From assembly GCF_000473165.1 (NCBI RefSeq), contig NZ_KI421504.1, positions 3,795,070 to 3,859,069 of the forward strand: a DNA stretch of 64,000 nt. The letters run 5' to 3'. Positions 53,682-61,681 of the stretch are shown in pieces. The notes under the pieces were generated by a model, which saw nothing but the letters and a program-made list of their open reading frames with translations, had not been told where the DNA came from and made no database searches. The position numbers and the translations under genes are program-made. Positions within the stretch are counted from its first letter, which is position 1; every line of letters begins with the position of its first letter. The stretch comes from Leisingera aquimarina DSM 24565. GTDB lineage: Bacteria > Pseudomonadota > Alphaproteobacteria > Rhodobacterales > Rhodobacteraceae.

Positions 53682-54188
53682 TCAGAGCGCTCCATCCTCT
53701 GGTTCCGGGAAAGACAACCGCCAGGTCTGCTCCACCAGGTCCTGTCCATAACTGTGCACCGGATGGCTGTCCGTCAACTGCCAGCCGAAGGCCCGGTAAA
53801 GCGCGCAGGCGGTCTGGTGGCTTTCATGGGTTTTCAGCATCATGCCCCGGTACCCCGCTGCACGGGCAAACTCCATGCACTCGCGCAGCAGCCGTTTGCC
53901 CAGCCCCTTGCCGCGCGCCGCAGGCGTCAGCAGGAACAACCGCAGCTGCGCTGTGGCGGCATCCTTTTTCATGCAAAACACCGTGCCCAGCCGCTCGCCG
54001 CCGCTTTCCGCCATCCAGCCGCGTTCACAGGCGGGATCGTGGCCCGCGCAGAAACTGTGCAGGATATCGGCGACCAGCGGACCAAAGGTTTCATCAAACC
54101 CCGCTTCACGGGCGTAAAGATCCTGGTGGCGGGCCGCCAGCCATTGCATGTCGGTAGGGGCGAATCGGCGCAGGGTCACATCCATCAT
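53682..54188 (-). CDS. GNAT N-acetyltransferase
   Basis: A 168-residue acetyltransferase. The acetyl-CoA site is seen in RLFLLTPAARGKGLGKRLLRECMEFARAAGYRGMML (RGKGLG), followed by ACALYRAFGWQ. The substrate is unknown. Tandem ATGs at 54188 and 54185 both lack a clear Shine-Dalgarno; the family N-terminus (DVTLRRFAPTDMQWL) supports this position. Confidence 0.85.
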   Translation of the reverse strand: MMDVTLRRFAPTDMQWLAARHQDLYAREAGFDETFGPLVADILHSFCAGHDPACERGWMAESGGERLGTVFCMKKDAATAQLRLFLLTPAARGKGLGKRLLRECMEFARAAGYRGMMLKTHESHQTACALYRAFGWQLTDSHPVHSYGQDLVEQTWRLSFPEPEDGAL

Positions 54189-54277
54189 GCAAACAGCATA
54201 GCGCAAAGCCGGCTTGCGTTTCAGCCTGCCCCGGGCTAGCACCGGCTGCAATCCGCTGACCGGCATTGGAGTGTGCA

Positions 54278-54463
54278 ATGAGTATCAACACCGAACGCGA
54301 CATCGAGGCAAACATGCAAATCGGTCCGACCGATCAGGGCATGGTGCGGATTTTCATTGATACCGGCAGCATTGAAATCCCGATGGACTTTGACCCGGAA
54401 GAAGCCGAGGAAATCGCCGAAGAGATCCGCGCCGCTGCGCAAGCGGCGCGCAGCGTCAAGTAA
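54278..54463 (+). CDS. Small acidic conserved protein (DUF6324-like)
   Basis: A 61-residue acidic protein (MSINTERDIEANMQIGPTD; FDPEEAEEIAEEIRAAAQ) with a short beta part and one amphipathic C-terminal helix. It matches, from memory, a small Rhodobacteraceae family (DUF6324). Function unknown. The start at 54278 is preferred; an in-frame ATG 12 nt upstream has no advantage. Confidence 0.7.
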   Translation: MSINTERDIEANMQIGPTDQGMVRIFIDTGSIEIPMDFDPEEAEEIAEEIRAAAQAARSVK

Positions 54464-54543
54464 CGCAGTCGTTCCGGCACTCCGCACCCGCCTCCCTGCA
54501 CTGAACGCAATGGCCTGCCAAGACAGCGCCACAAGCGTGCGCA

Positions 54544-54572
54544 GCGCGCCGCAGGCGCGCTGCCGGGCCCAA
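54544..54572. repeat. Intergenic hairpin plus GCCGGGCCCAA element, copy 1
   Basis: A 7-bp GCGCGCC/GGCGCGC hairpin is followed by GCCGGGCCCAA. A second example with a 9-bp stem and the same tail lies at 59378-59408. It sits 80 bp after the small acidic gene and may be a dispersed REP-like or terminator-like element. Confidence 0.5.
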
Positions 54573-54635
54573 GGCGGCCAAGGGGGCGCGGCGCAGCCGG
54601 GGCACCTGTAGGCGCGGGAGCCTCCCCGCCCGCGG

Positions 54636-55118
54636 TCAGGCTTCCGGCGCGTCGCCCCCTGCCCCACCCAGCAGCACCCCATCCAAGCCAGGGCGCGGAT
54701 CGCGCAAGGATTGCAGGCGGCGGGCAGAATCCATGGCAAACTTCTGAATCAGCTTCTTGCGGCGTGCTGGTGCCATCTTGTCCTCCGGCGCCATGCGGAT
54801 AATCTCGGCATCATAAGGGTCGGCAATGATCAGCCCGGTGCCGTCCGGCAGCAGCTCGGTTGGAAACTCCGTATCCACCGCCCAGAAATAGCGGTCGCAC
54901 CATTCCAGATAGCCCGCCCATTTGCTGTCGGACTGAAAATCGGCGCGGCTGGATTTGCACTCAATCACCCACAGATCCCCCTTCGGCCCCAGCGCCATCA
55001 CATCGACGCGCAGCCCGCGGACCGGCACAAATTCCTCCAGCGGCGCATAGCCCAGCGAGCGCAGATAGCGCGACACCCCGCGGGCGAGTTTCTGTCCGGG
55101 CTGCAGATCGTCCATCAT
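54636..55118 (-). CDS. mmcB: MmcB-family DNA repair protein
   Basis: A 160-residue protein of the MmcB family, needed for mitomycin C resistance in Caulobacter. It carries a PD-(D/E)xK-like nuclease core: LRVDVMALGPKGDLWVIECKSSRADFQSD (Asp ... ECK). The frame is open to 55346, but tandem ATGs at 55118/55115 match the family start MDDLQPGQKLARG. A GTTC-N7-GTTC LexA box lies 13 nt upstream, which marks it as SOS-controlled. Confidence 0.9.
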   Translation of the reverse strand: MMDDLQPGQKLARGVSRYLRSLGYAPLEEFVPVRGLRVDVMALGPKGDLWVIECKSSRADFQSDSKWAGYLEWCDRYFWAVDTEFPTELLPDGTGLIIADPYDAEIIRMAPEDKMAPARRKKLIQKFAMDSARRLQSLRDPRPGLDGVLLGGAGGDAPEA

Positions 55119-55130
55119 GCGGGAGAATGT

Positions 55131-55145
55131 GAACAATAAGGGAAC
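55131..55145 (-). promoter_or_regulatory. LexA (SOS) box of mmcB
   Basis: On the minus strand GTTC-CCTTATT-GTTC exactly fits the alphaproteobacterial LexA consensus GTTC-N7-GTTC. Its proximity to the mmcB start codon (13 nt) would let LexA block transcription or initiation directly. Confidence 0.8.
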
Positions 55146-55413
55146 AGATTGCAATCCTGCGGTTTTGACCGGAATTGACGTGCCTGTGCTGCGTTCCCCT
55201 TGTAACAGCACCCAAGTCGGACTACTTACGGGTTTGGCGGGTTCTGCCCTTCTTGTGACAGGCAGCATTCCAGTGGCCTTAAGCAATTCCACGGGAGCTG
55301 GCTCTGTTCGGACCCTGGTCCGTTTACCTGGCGCCCACCTGTACATACAGGTCCCCGGGAATCAAAGCCGCACGGTTGATTGGTGGTCCCGCCGCATTTT
55401 TTCCTGCCGCCAA

Positions 55414-55446
55414 AGAAAAACCGCGCCTTCCGAGTGGAAAGCGCGG
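55414..55446 (-). terminator. Terminator of the small membrane gene
   Basis: CCGCGC...GCGCGG stem with a partly paired loop, followed on the minus strand by five T residues, 25 nt after the stop at 55472. Confidence 0.8.
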
Positions 55447-55471
55447 GCGGAATGCTCAGCCTGCCTGCGGG

Positions 55472-55801
55472 TCAGCGGCGGCGGTGCAGCTGGCGCTTAC
55501 GCTGGGAAGGCGCGTCAGCCGGAACCCGCACCGGCTGGAATTCATTGACCACCGGAGTGCCGCGGCGGGGGCCGCCATCCTTTTCCGCCATTGCCATCAC
55601 GGCCCAGGCAAACTGCACGCCGGCAAAAACGATGCCATGCATGAACCACAACAGGAACACAGCCAGCAACCCGGCATCAGAGCCGGCAACCAGCCCCCAA
55701 AGGTTCATCACGTTGAACCACAGCAGCACCGCCACAAATGCGGCAGCAATACAGAAGCCGATCACAACGTTACGGATGTACATCTTAACCAGTTCAGGCA
55801 T
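55472..55801 (-). CDS. Small two-helix membrane protein
   Basis: A 109-residue inner-membrane protein with helices at about residues 11-36 (NVVIGFCIAAAFVAVLLWFN) and 44-72 (GLLAVFLLWFMHGIVFAGVQFAWAVM), and a basic cytoplasmic tail. GGAGGACACAG precedes the ATG on the minus strand. The family is common in Rhodobacteraceae but I do not recognise a function. It lies beyond the nusB terminator, read the same way. Confidence 0.75.
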   Translation of the reverse strand: MPELVKMYIRNVVIGFCIAAAFVAVLLWFNVMNLWGLVAGSDAGLLAVFLLWFMHGIVFAGVQFAWAVMAMAEKDGGPRRGTPVVNEFQPVRVPADAPSQRKRQLHRRR

Positions 55802-55915
55802 CTGTGTCCTCCAGAAATGCAATAGGAGGTTACCAGTCTTTATGGCGCCGTCCAGCGCTTCCGGAAGGACTGAGCGGAATTTGTCGCACCCTTTGCGGGC
55901 CTATGGCCACCAAAC

Positions 55916-55945
55916 AAAAAAGGCGCCCCTGCAGTGCGCCTTTTT
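55916..55945. terminator. nusB terminator
   Basis: AAAAAAGGCGC paired with GCGCCTTTTT around a 9-nt loop, 24 nt after the nusB stop; it can work in both directions. Confidence 0.85.
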
Positions 55946-55969
55946 CAATTGATACTGGAGCTTTCCGCC

Positions 55970-56452
55970 TCAGAACGCTTCCGGCTTGGCTTCACGCGCC
56001 ATGTGATCCAGCACAGCGTTGACGAACTTCGGCTCCTTGCCTTCGGGAAAGAAGGCGCGGGCGATATCGACAAACTCGTTGATCACAACCTTGGGCGGGG
56101 TGTCGGATTGCGTCAGTTCGGAACCCGCAGCGCGGAACAGCGCGCGCAGCGTGGGGTCGATCCGGGCAATCGGCCATTTCGCCACCAGGGCGCGGTCGGT
56201 CATCTGGTCGATCTGCGCCTGGTGGTTCACAGCCTCGCGCACCAGCTTGCGGAAGATCTTGTTATCTCCTTCCGCCATTTCATCGCCTTCATAGACAGCG
56301 CCGAACCGGTGGTCCTCAAACTCGACGATCACCTTGTCAAAGGTCTGGCTGCTCTGCTCCATCTGGAACAAGGCCTGCACAGCATAAAGCCGCGCTGCCG
56401 ATCTCATCTGATTCTTGCCGTTGCCCTTGGGGCGGCTGTCCTGGGTGCTCAT
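55970..56452 (-). CDS. nusB: Transcription antitermination factor NusB
   Basis: A 160-residue all-helical protein that with NusE binds boxA RNA in rRNA antitermination. Landmarks: SAARLYAVQALFQMEQ, TLRALFRAAGSEL, PPKVVINEFVDIARAFFPEGKEPKFVNAVLDHMA. The start at 56452 shares ATGA with the ribH stop, so it is coupled to the riboflavin operon, an arrangement common in Alphaproteobacteria. Confidence 0.95.
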   Translation of the reverse strand: MSTQDSRPKGNGKNQMRSAARLYAVQALFQMEQSSQTFDKVIVEFEDHRFGAVYEGDEMAEGDNKIFRKLVREAVNHQAQIDQMTDRALVAKWPIARIDPTLRALFRAAGSELTQSDTPPKVVINEFVDIARAFFPEGKEPKFVNAVLDHMAREAKPEAF

Positions 56453-57000
56453 GCGCTGGTGGATCCGTTGTCTGTACCGGCGACCTGGTACGCCCCGGTG
56501 GGCGCCTTGAAACCGATGCCTTTGGTCTGGGCGCCCCACTTACGCGTGAGTGCGATCAGATGCAAGGCCGCAGCTGCAGCGCCGCCGCCTTTGTTCTGAT
56601 CAGCGGTATCAGCGCGCACTTCGGCCTGTTTGCGGTTTTCCACGGTCAGGATGCCGTTGCCGATGCACAGACCCTGCAGGCCCATCAGCTGGATTGCGCG
56701 GCTGCTGTCGTTGCAGACGGTGTCATAATGGGTGGTCTCGCCGCGGATCACACAGCCCAGCGCCACGTAGCCGTCGAAATTCGAGGTGCGGTCGGCGATG
56801 GCGATTGCGGTCGGCACTTCCAGCGCGCCGGGCACTTCGACGATCTCGAAAGTTCCTCCTGCGGCTTCGATTTCAGCCGCGGCACCGGTCACCAGATTGT
56901 CGGCGATATCCTTGTAGTAAGGCGCCACAACGATCAGCATCTTTACCGGCTTGTCGAACTCGGCACGCGGCAGGGTGTAGTGGGTTTCATGTCCAGCCAT
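56449..57000 (-). CDS. ribH: 6,7-dimethyl-8-ribityllumazine synthase
   Basis: A 183-residue enzyme condensing the DHBP-derived 3,4-dihydroxy-2-butanone 4-phosphate with the ribityl pyrimidine in riboflavin synthesis. Seen: VVAPYYKDIADNLVTGA, VEVPGALEVPTAIAIA, ALGCVIRGETTHYDTVCND and GNGILTVENRKQAEVRA. The C-terminal part is longer than usual. It overlaps nusB by four bases and follows ribBA by one base. Confidence 0.95.
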   Translation of the reverse strand: MAGHETHYTLPRAEFDKPVKMLIVVAPYYKDIADNLVTGAAAEIEAAGGTFEIVEVPGALEVPTAIAIADRTSNFDGYVALGCVIRGETTHYDTVCNDSSRAIQLMGLQGLCIGNGILTVENRKQAEVRADTADQNKGGGAAAAALHLIALTRKWGAQTKGIGFKAPTGAYQVAGTDNGSTSA

Positions 57001-57001
57001 A

Positions 57002-58129
57002 TCAATCGTCCTTCAGAATGGGGCGGCTGCCGGTGATGGACAGCCCATAGGCATCCAGCCCGACATATTTGGTCGAGGGCGAGTCGGTCAGCAGCACCAG
57101 TTCGTTCAATCCCAGGCTTGAAAGGATCTGGGCGCCGATGCCGGTCTGCTTGATGGTCACTGTCCGTGCGCCGTCTTCCTCATTGGCGTACAGCGCGTTG
57201 CGCGGCTGGCGGAACAGGGTCACCACACCGCGGCCCTCTTCGGCGATGATCTCCATAGCGCGGGGCAGCTGGCGGGCCGATTTCGGGCCAAGGCCCAGGA
57301 TGTCCGTTGCCTCATGCAGCGCATGGGTGCGCACCAGAACCGGCTCCGGCGTGGTGATGTCGCCCTTGATCATTACCACATGTTCGATGCCGTGGGTCTG
57401 GTCGGTAAACAGGCGCATTTCCCACTCGCCGCCGATTTCCGAGGTCACGGTCTCGCGCGAGGTTTCCGCCACCAGGTTGTCGTTGCGCGCGCGGTAGGTG
57501 ATCAGGTCGGAAATGGTGCCGATCTTCAGCCCGTGTTTCTGCGCGTAGTCCACCAGATCGGGCAGCCGCGCCATGGTGCCGTCTTCCTTCATGATCTCGC
57601 AGATCACCGAAGACGGGTAATGGCCGGCCAGCCGGGCCACATCGCAGCCGGCCTCTGTGTGGCCCGCACGGACCAGCACCCCGCCCCGGCGCGCACGCAG
57701 CGGGAAGACATGGCCGGGGGTGGCAATATCGGCAGCGGTGTTGTCGGGGTCGATGGCGGTGGCTACGGTCAGTGCCCGGTCGGCAGCGGAAATACCGGTA
57801 GACACGCCTTCGCGCGCTTCAATCGACACGGTAAAGGCGGTTTCATGGCGCGAGGAGTTGTGCAGCGCCATCATCGGCAGGCCCAGTTCCTCGATCCGCT
57901 CGGCCGGCAGCGTCAGGCAGATCAGCCCGCGGCCATGGGTGGCCATGAAGTTGATCGCCGCCGCATCCGCAGCTTGCGCCGGGATCACCAGATCTCCTTC
58001 GTTCTCACGATCCTCGTGATCGACCAGAATGAACATGCGGCCCTGGCGGGCCTCTTCGATGATGTCTTCAATCGGGCTGATGGCATCGCGCAATTGCGCC
58101 TCAACCGGCCCCGGTGTTTCAAAGCTCAT
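57002..58129 (-). CDS. ribBA: RibBA: DHBP synthase with degenerate GTP cyclohydrolase II domain
   Basis: A 375-residue protein. The N-terminal ~200 residues are an intact DHBP synthase ([49 protein letters not shown]). The C-terminal domain follows the GTP cyclohydrolase II fold, but the zinc-cysteine segment is replaced by [16 protein letters not shown] and the RQEGRGIGL loop by [11 protein letters not shown], so the zinc cysteines are gone. It probably makes only the four-carbon precursor. First gene of ribBA-ribH-nusB. Confidence 0.9.
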   Translation of the reverse strand: MSFETPGPVEAQLRDAISPIEDIIEEARQGRMFILVDHEDRENEGDLVIPAQAADAAAINFMATHGRGLICLTLPAERIEELGLPMMALHNSSRHETAFTVSIEAREGVSTGISAADRALTVATAIDPDNTAADIATPGHVFPLRARRGGVLVRAGHTEAGCDVARLAGHYPSSVICEIMKEDGTMARLPDLVDYAQKHGLKIGTISDLITYRARNDNLVAETSRETVTSEIGGEWEMRLFTDQTHGIEHVVMIKGDITTPEPVLVRTHALHEATDILGLGPKSARQLPRAMEIIAEEGRGVVTLFRQPRNALYANEEDGARTVTIKQTGIGAQILSSLGLNELVLLTDSPSTKYVGLDAYGLSITGSRPILKDD

Positions 58130-58323
58130 GTAGCAGCCTTTCGATGCGCAAAGGCAGCACGCCTGGCGCTGCGGGTTCTTTCCCTGCCAGATAGCCCACA
58201 GACGGGGCAAATGCCAGTCCCGCAAACGGCACAGAGGGGTCTGGACGCGGCCTGTGCATCTGTGCACAAATGACATTGGATCCAATCCTTGGGTCTGGGG
58301 TTTCATTGGGAAGGGAAAGACAG

Positions 58324-59376
58324 ATGCGCGCATCCCGCATTATCCAGGCTGTTGAGGCTCATGCCGAGGGAGAGCCCGGCCGGGTGATCACCGGCGGCAT
58401 GCCGCTGCTGAAGGGCGGCACGGTGTTTGAAAAGATGCAGGACATGGCGGCCAATCATGATGATATCCGCCTGCAGATGCTGCGCGAGCCGCGCGGCAAT
58501 CCGGGACTTTGCGGCAATGCGATTGTCCCCCCCTGCCACCCGGAGGCCGACGCCGGCTTCATCATCTTCGAGCAGACCGAGTATCCGCCGATGTCGGGTT
58601 CAAACACGATCTGCGTGGTGACGGTGCTGCTGGAGACCGGCGCCGTGCCGATGGCGGAGCCGGTGACGGAGCTGGTGCTGGAGGCCCCGGCCGGGCTGAT
58701 CCGGGTGCGTGCGGACTGCCGCGACGGCAAGGTGACCCGGGTGGAGTTCAAGAACGTGCCGGCCTTTGCAGTGCATCTGGATGCGCCGGTGGAGGTTGCG
58801 GGGCTTGGCACCGTCACGGTGGATGTGGCCTGGGGCGGGATGTTCTTTGTTCTGGCTGAGGCCGGAACGCTGGGGGTTCCCCTCGACGCAGAAAACGGCG
58901 CCGAGATCGTGCGGGTGTCGGAAGCGATCCGCCATGCCACTGCCGAGCAGCTGCCCGTAGCGCATCCTGAAAACCCGGAAATCACCGGCCCGACGATCAC
59001 CAATCTGTGGGGCGTACCGGTGGCGCAGGGCACCCACGGCCGCGGAGCGATCACCCTTTCGACCGGACCGTTCGACCCGACGCGCCCGCAGGATGCCAGC
59101 GGCATTCTCGACCGCTCCCCCTGCGGCACCGGCACCTGCGCCAAGATGGCAGTGCTGCACGCCCGCGGGCAGTTGGATGTTGGGCAGGACTATGTGAATG
59201 CCGGGCCGCTGGGCACGACCTTTACCGGCCGCATTCTGGAGGAAACGCGAGTCGGTCCTTACCAGGCTATCGTCCCAGCGCTGTCAGGCCAGGGCTGGAT
59301 CTATGGGCTGTCCAGCTACACGCTGGATCCCAGCGACCCCTTCCCCGAGGGCTATACCGTTGGCGACATGTGGTGA
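58324..59376 (+). CDS. Proline racemase/hydroxyproline epimerase or dehydratase family enzyme
   Basis: A 350-residue member of the PrdF/proline racemase superfamily. The first catalytic site is YPPMSGSNT, with Ser91 in place of Cys; the second is DRSPCGTGTCA, with Cys267 kept. Such a Ser/Cys pair points to a hydroxyproline 2-epimerase or trans-3-hydroxy-L-proline dehydratase rather than a proline racemase. GGGAAAGACAG precedes the ATG. It lies in opposite orientation between ribBA and ribE with no obvious link to flavin synthesis. Confidence 0.85.
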   Translation: MRASRIIQAVEAHAEGEPGRVITGGMPLLKGGTVFEKMQDMAANHDDIRLQMLREPRGNPGLCGNAIVPPCHPEADAGFIIFEQTEYPPMSGSNTICVVTVLLETGAVPMAEPVTELVLEAPAGLIRVRADCRDGKVTRVEFKNVPAFAVHLDAPVEVAGLGTVTVDVAWGGMFFVLAEAGTLGVPLDAENGAEIVRVSEAIRHATAEQLPVAHPENPEITGPTITNLWGVPVAQGTHGRGAITLSTGPFDPTRPQDASGILDRSPCGTGTCAKMAVLHARGQLDVGQDYVNAGPLGTTFTGRILEETRVGPYQAIVPALSGQGWIYGLSSYTLDPSDPFPEGYTVGDMW

Positions 59377-59377
59377 C

Positions 59378-59408
59378 GCGCGCCGCGCCAGCGGCGCGCC
59401 GGGCCCAA
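59378..59408. repeat. Intergenic hairpin plus GCCGGGCCCAA element, copy 2
   Basis: A 9-bp stem starting two bases after the racemase-family stop, followed by CCGGGCCCAA as in copy 1 (54544-54572). It may act as the transcription terminator. Confidence 0.55.
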
Positions 59409-59542
59409 CCCTTTAGACGGCATCTATGATGCAGGCCAAAGGAGCGGGAGCGCTTGGATAACCGGGCCATGAGGGGCGCAGCCCCTCGGCCTCTGGCCTC
59501 ACCCCGGAGTATTTTTAGAAAGATGAAAGTGGCTGTGCCATT

Positions 59543-60130
59543 TTAACCGGCCTCCTGCAGACGCGCGACGTAACGGGCCAGGGTGTCGATTTCCAGGTTG
59601 ATGCGATCTCCGAGCTTCACATCGCCCCAGGTGGTGACCTCTTTGGTATGCGGAATGAAGTTGATGCCGAAATCGCAACCGTCCACACCGTTCACAGTCA
59701 GCGAGGTGCCGTTCAGCGCCACCGACCCCTTGGGTGCAATGAAGCGGGCCAGTTCCTTGGCCGCGCGCAGAGTGACGCGGGTGCTGTCGCCCTCGTCCGT
59801 CATGGCCACCACTTCAGCAACGCCGTCCACATGGCCGGACACAATATGGCCGCCCAGCTCGTCCCCCACTTTCAAAGCGCGCTCCAGATTGATCCGCTTG
59901 CCCGTGGTCCAGCTGTCCAGATTGGTTTTGGACACAGTTTCGGCCGAGATCTGCACATCGTACCAGTCTTCACCCAGCGCAATCACTGTCAGGCAGACCC
60001 CGTCGGAAGCGATCGAAGCGCCAATGTCGATGGTTGCCGTGTCATAAGAGGTGAGGATGCGGGCACGCAGATCGCCCTGCTGCTCCAGTTCGGCGATGGT
60101 GCCTACGTCCGTGATAATGCCAGTAAACAT
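59543..60130 (-). CDS. ribE: Riboflavin synthase, alpha chain
   Basis: A 195-residue enzyme dismutating two lumazines to riboflavin. Two tandem homologous barrels each contain the family motifs: MFTGIITDVGTIAE, IASDGVCLTVIAL in the first, and GHIVSGHVDGVAEV, VALNGTSLTVNGV in the second. The start at 60130 fits MFTGIIT. It completes the local set ribBA, ribH and ribE, although separated from ribBA by the racemase-family gene. Confidence 0.95.
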   Translation of the reverse strand: MFTGIITDVGTIAELEQQGDLRARILTSYDTATIDIGASIASDGVCLTVIALGEDWYDVQISAETVSKTNLDSWTTGKRINLERALKVGDELGGHIVSGHVDGVAEVVAMTDEGDSTRVTLRAAKELARFIAPKGSVALNGTSLTVNGVDGCDFGINFIPHTKEVTTWGDVKLGDRINLEIDTLARYVARLQEAG

Positions 60131-60293
60131 GGGTCCGCTCCCCGCAGGTGATATGTCAAAGCTGCCGCAGAGGTAGCCAAGCTGCGCGCGCTCTACAAGC
60201 CCCGGCTTGCCTTACCCTGCCGCCCGGCCATAGTTTCGCCCCAGTCAATTGTTAATCAATCCTTGAGACTGCCACCGTATTTCTGAAACCGGG

Positions 60294-61586
60294 ATGTCAC
60301 GCCACCTTATGAAACATCGCAGCTTTCTGTTCCTGCAAGGCCCGCACGGGCCGTTTTTCGCCGCCCTTGGCCGGATGCTGCAGGCCGCGGGCTGTGATGT
60401 GGTCCGGGTGGGGTTCAATGCCGGCGATCAGGTCTTCTGGCGCGGCAAGGACAGCTATTTCCCCTTCACCGGCAGCCAGCAGGACTGGCCTGAGGTGCTG
60501 GCCGGGCTGCTGCAAAGCCGCGGCATCACCGACATCGTGCTGTATGGCGACACCCGCCCCATTCATGCCAGCGCCATCGAAGCCGCGCAGCAGCGCGGCA
60601 TAACCGTGCATGTTTTCGAGGAAGGCTATCTGCGCCCCTACTGGGTGACTTACGAGCGCGGCGGCGCCAATGGCCATTCGCGGTTGATGCAGATGACTGT
60701 TCCAGAAATGCAGGAGGCACTGGCACTGTCCGACATGGAGGCGCCGTTGCCGCCGGCCCATTGGGGCGACATGCGCCAGCATGTGTTTTATGGCGCGCTG
60801 TACCATTGGTTCGTGATGTTCCGGAACCGCAAGTACCGCAATTTCCGCCCGCACCGGTCGTTGACGGTGACCAAGGAATTCCAACTGTATCTGAAACGGT
60901 TGCTGCTGATGCCTGCCCAGGCACTGGAGCGGCGGCTGGCAGAACGGCGTATCCGCAATGGCGGGTTTCCCTATCATCTGGCGCTCTTGCAGCTGGAGCA
61001 TGACAGCTCCTTCCAGATGCATTCGCCCTTCTCCAGCATGGGTGAGTTTCTGGAGGAGGTGATCCGCGGCTTTGCCGAAGGCGCTCCGCGCCACCATCAC
61101 CTGGTGATCAAGGCGCATCCGCTGGAGGATGGCCGCGCCCAAGTGCGCCGCACCCTGCGCCGGCTGGCGCGCGAGCACGGCATCGAAGACCGGGTGCATT
61201 ATGTGCGCGGCGGCAAGCTGGCACAGCTGCTAAACGAGGCGCGCACGGCTGTGACCGTCAATTCCACCGCCGGCCAGCAAGTGCTGTGGCGCGGCATTCC
61301 GTTGCGGGTGTTCGGGCGGGCCGTTTATGGCAAGCCTGAGTTTGTGTCCGAGCAGCCCATGGCCGAGTTTTTTGCCGCCGCCAGCCGCCCTGACAGCCGC
61401 GCCTACAAGGATTACCGGCGGTTCCTGCTGGAAACCTCGCAAGTGCCCGGCGGCTACTACTCCCGCGAGGGGCGGCGCCAGTTGCTGCGCCAGGTGGCCG
61501 ACATGATGCTGGCGGACGAAGATCCTTATGACGCGCTGCGCCTGGGCACAGCGGCACCGCGGCAACAGTTGCGTCTGGTGACCTGA
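60294..61586 (+). CDS. kpsS: Capsule polysaccharide biosynthesis protein KpsS-like (beta-Kdo transferase)
   Basis: A 430-residue protein of the KpsS family, which adds Kdo to the lipid anchor of group 2 capsules. FLFLQGPHGPFFAALGRMLQAAGCDVVRVGFNAGD opens it; HVFEEGYLRPYWVTYERGG, VIKAHPLEDGR and VNSTAGQQVLWRGIPLRVFG are characteristic. Two starts are possible (60294, or 60309 MKHRSF). It is the first gene of the local capsule set. Confidence 0.9.
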   Translation: MSRHLMKHRSFLFLQGPHGPFFAALGRMLQAAGCDVVRVGFNAGDQVFWRGKDSYFPFTGSQQDWPEVLAGLLQSRGITDIVLYGDTRPIHASAIEAAQQRGITVHVFEEGYLRPYWVTYERGGANGHSRLMQMTVPEMQEALALSDMEAPLPPAHWGDMRQHVFYGALYHWFVMFRNRKYRNFRPHRSLTVTKEFQLYLKRLLLMPAQALERRLAERRIRNGGFPYHLALLQLEHDSSFQMHSPFSSMGEFLEEVIRGFAEGAPRHHHLVIKAHPLEDGRAQVRRTLRRLAREHGIEDRVHYVRGGKLAQLLNEARTAVTVNSTAGQQVLWRGIPLRVFGRAVYGKPEFVSEQPMAEFFAAASRPDSRAYKDYRRFLLETSQVPGGYYSREGRRQLLRQVADMMLADEDPYDALRLGTAAPRQQLRLVT

Positions 61587-61681
61587 CGCAGCTGCGCCCA
61601 AAGACTGGATTTTTCCCTGCCGGCAGGTTAGGTTGCCCCTAAAACTTGAGGCAAACAATAATTGGTCGAGGAGACCGAGCA

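Larger units (their letters stand above)
55119..55471. other. 353-bp region upstream of mmcB
   Basis: Besides the LexA box it holds a 16-bp palindrome at 55337-55352 (ACCTGTA-CA-TACAGGT) and a minus-strand terminator near 55414-55446. A minus-strand frame continues through to 55346, but nothing suggests it is translated. Confidence 0.45.

Noticed and set aside
55119-55346. Upstream extension of mmcB
   Set aside because: It covers the LexA box and a palindrome and does not match the family N-terminus.
58130-58323. FMN riboswitch upstream of ribBA
   Set aside because: The conserved FMN-riboswitch elements were not found.
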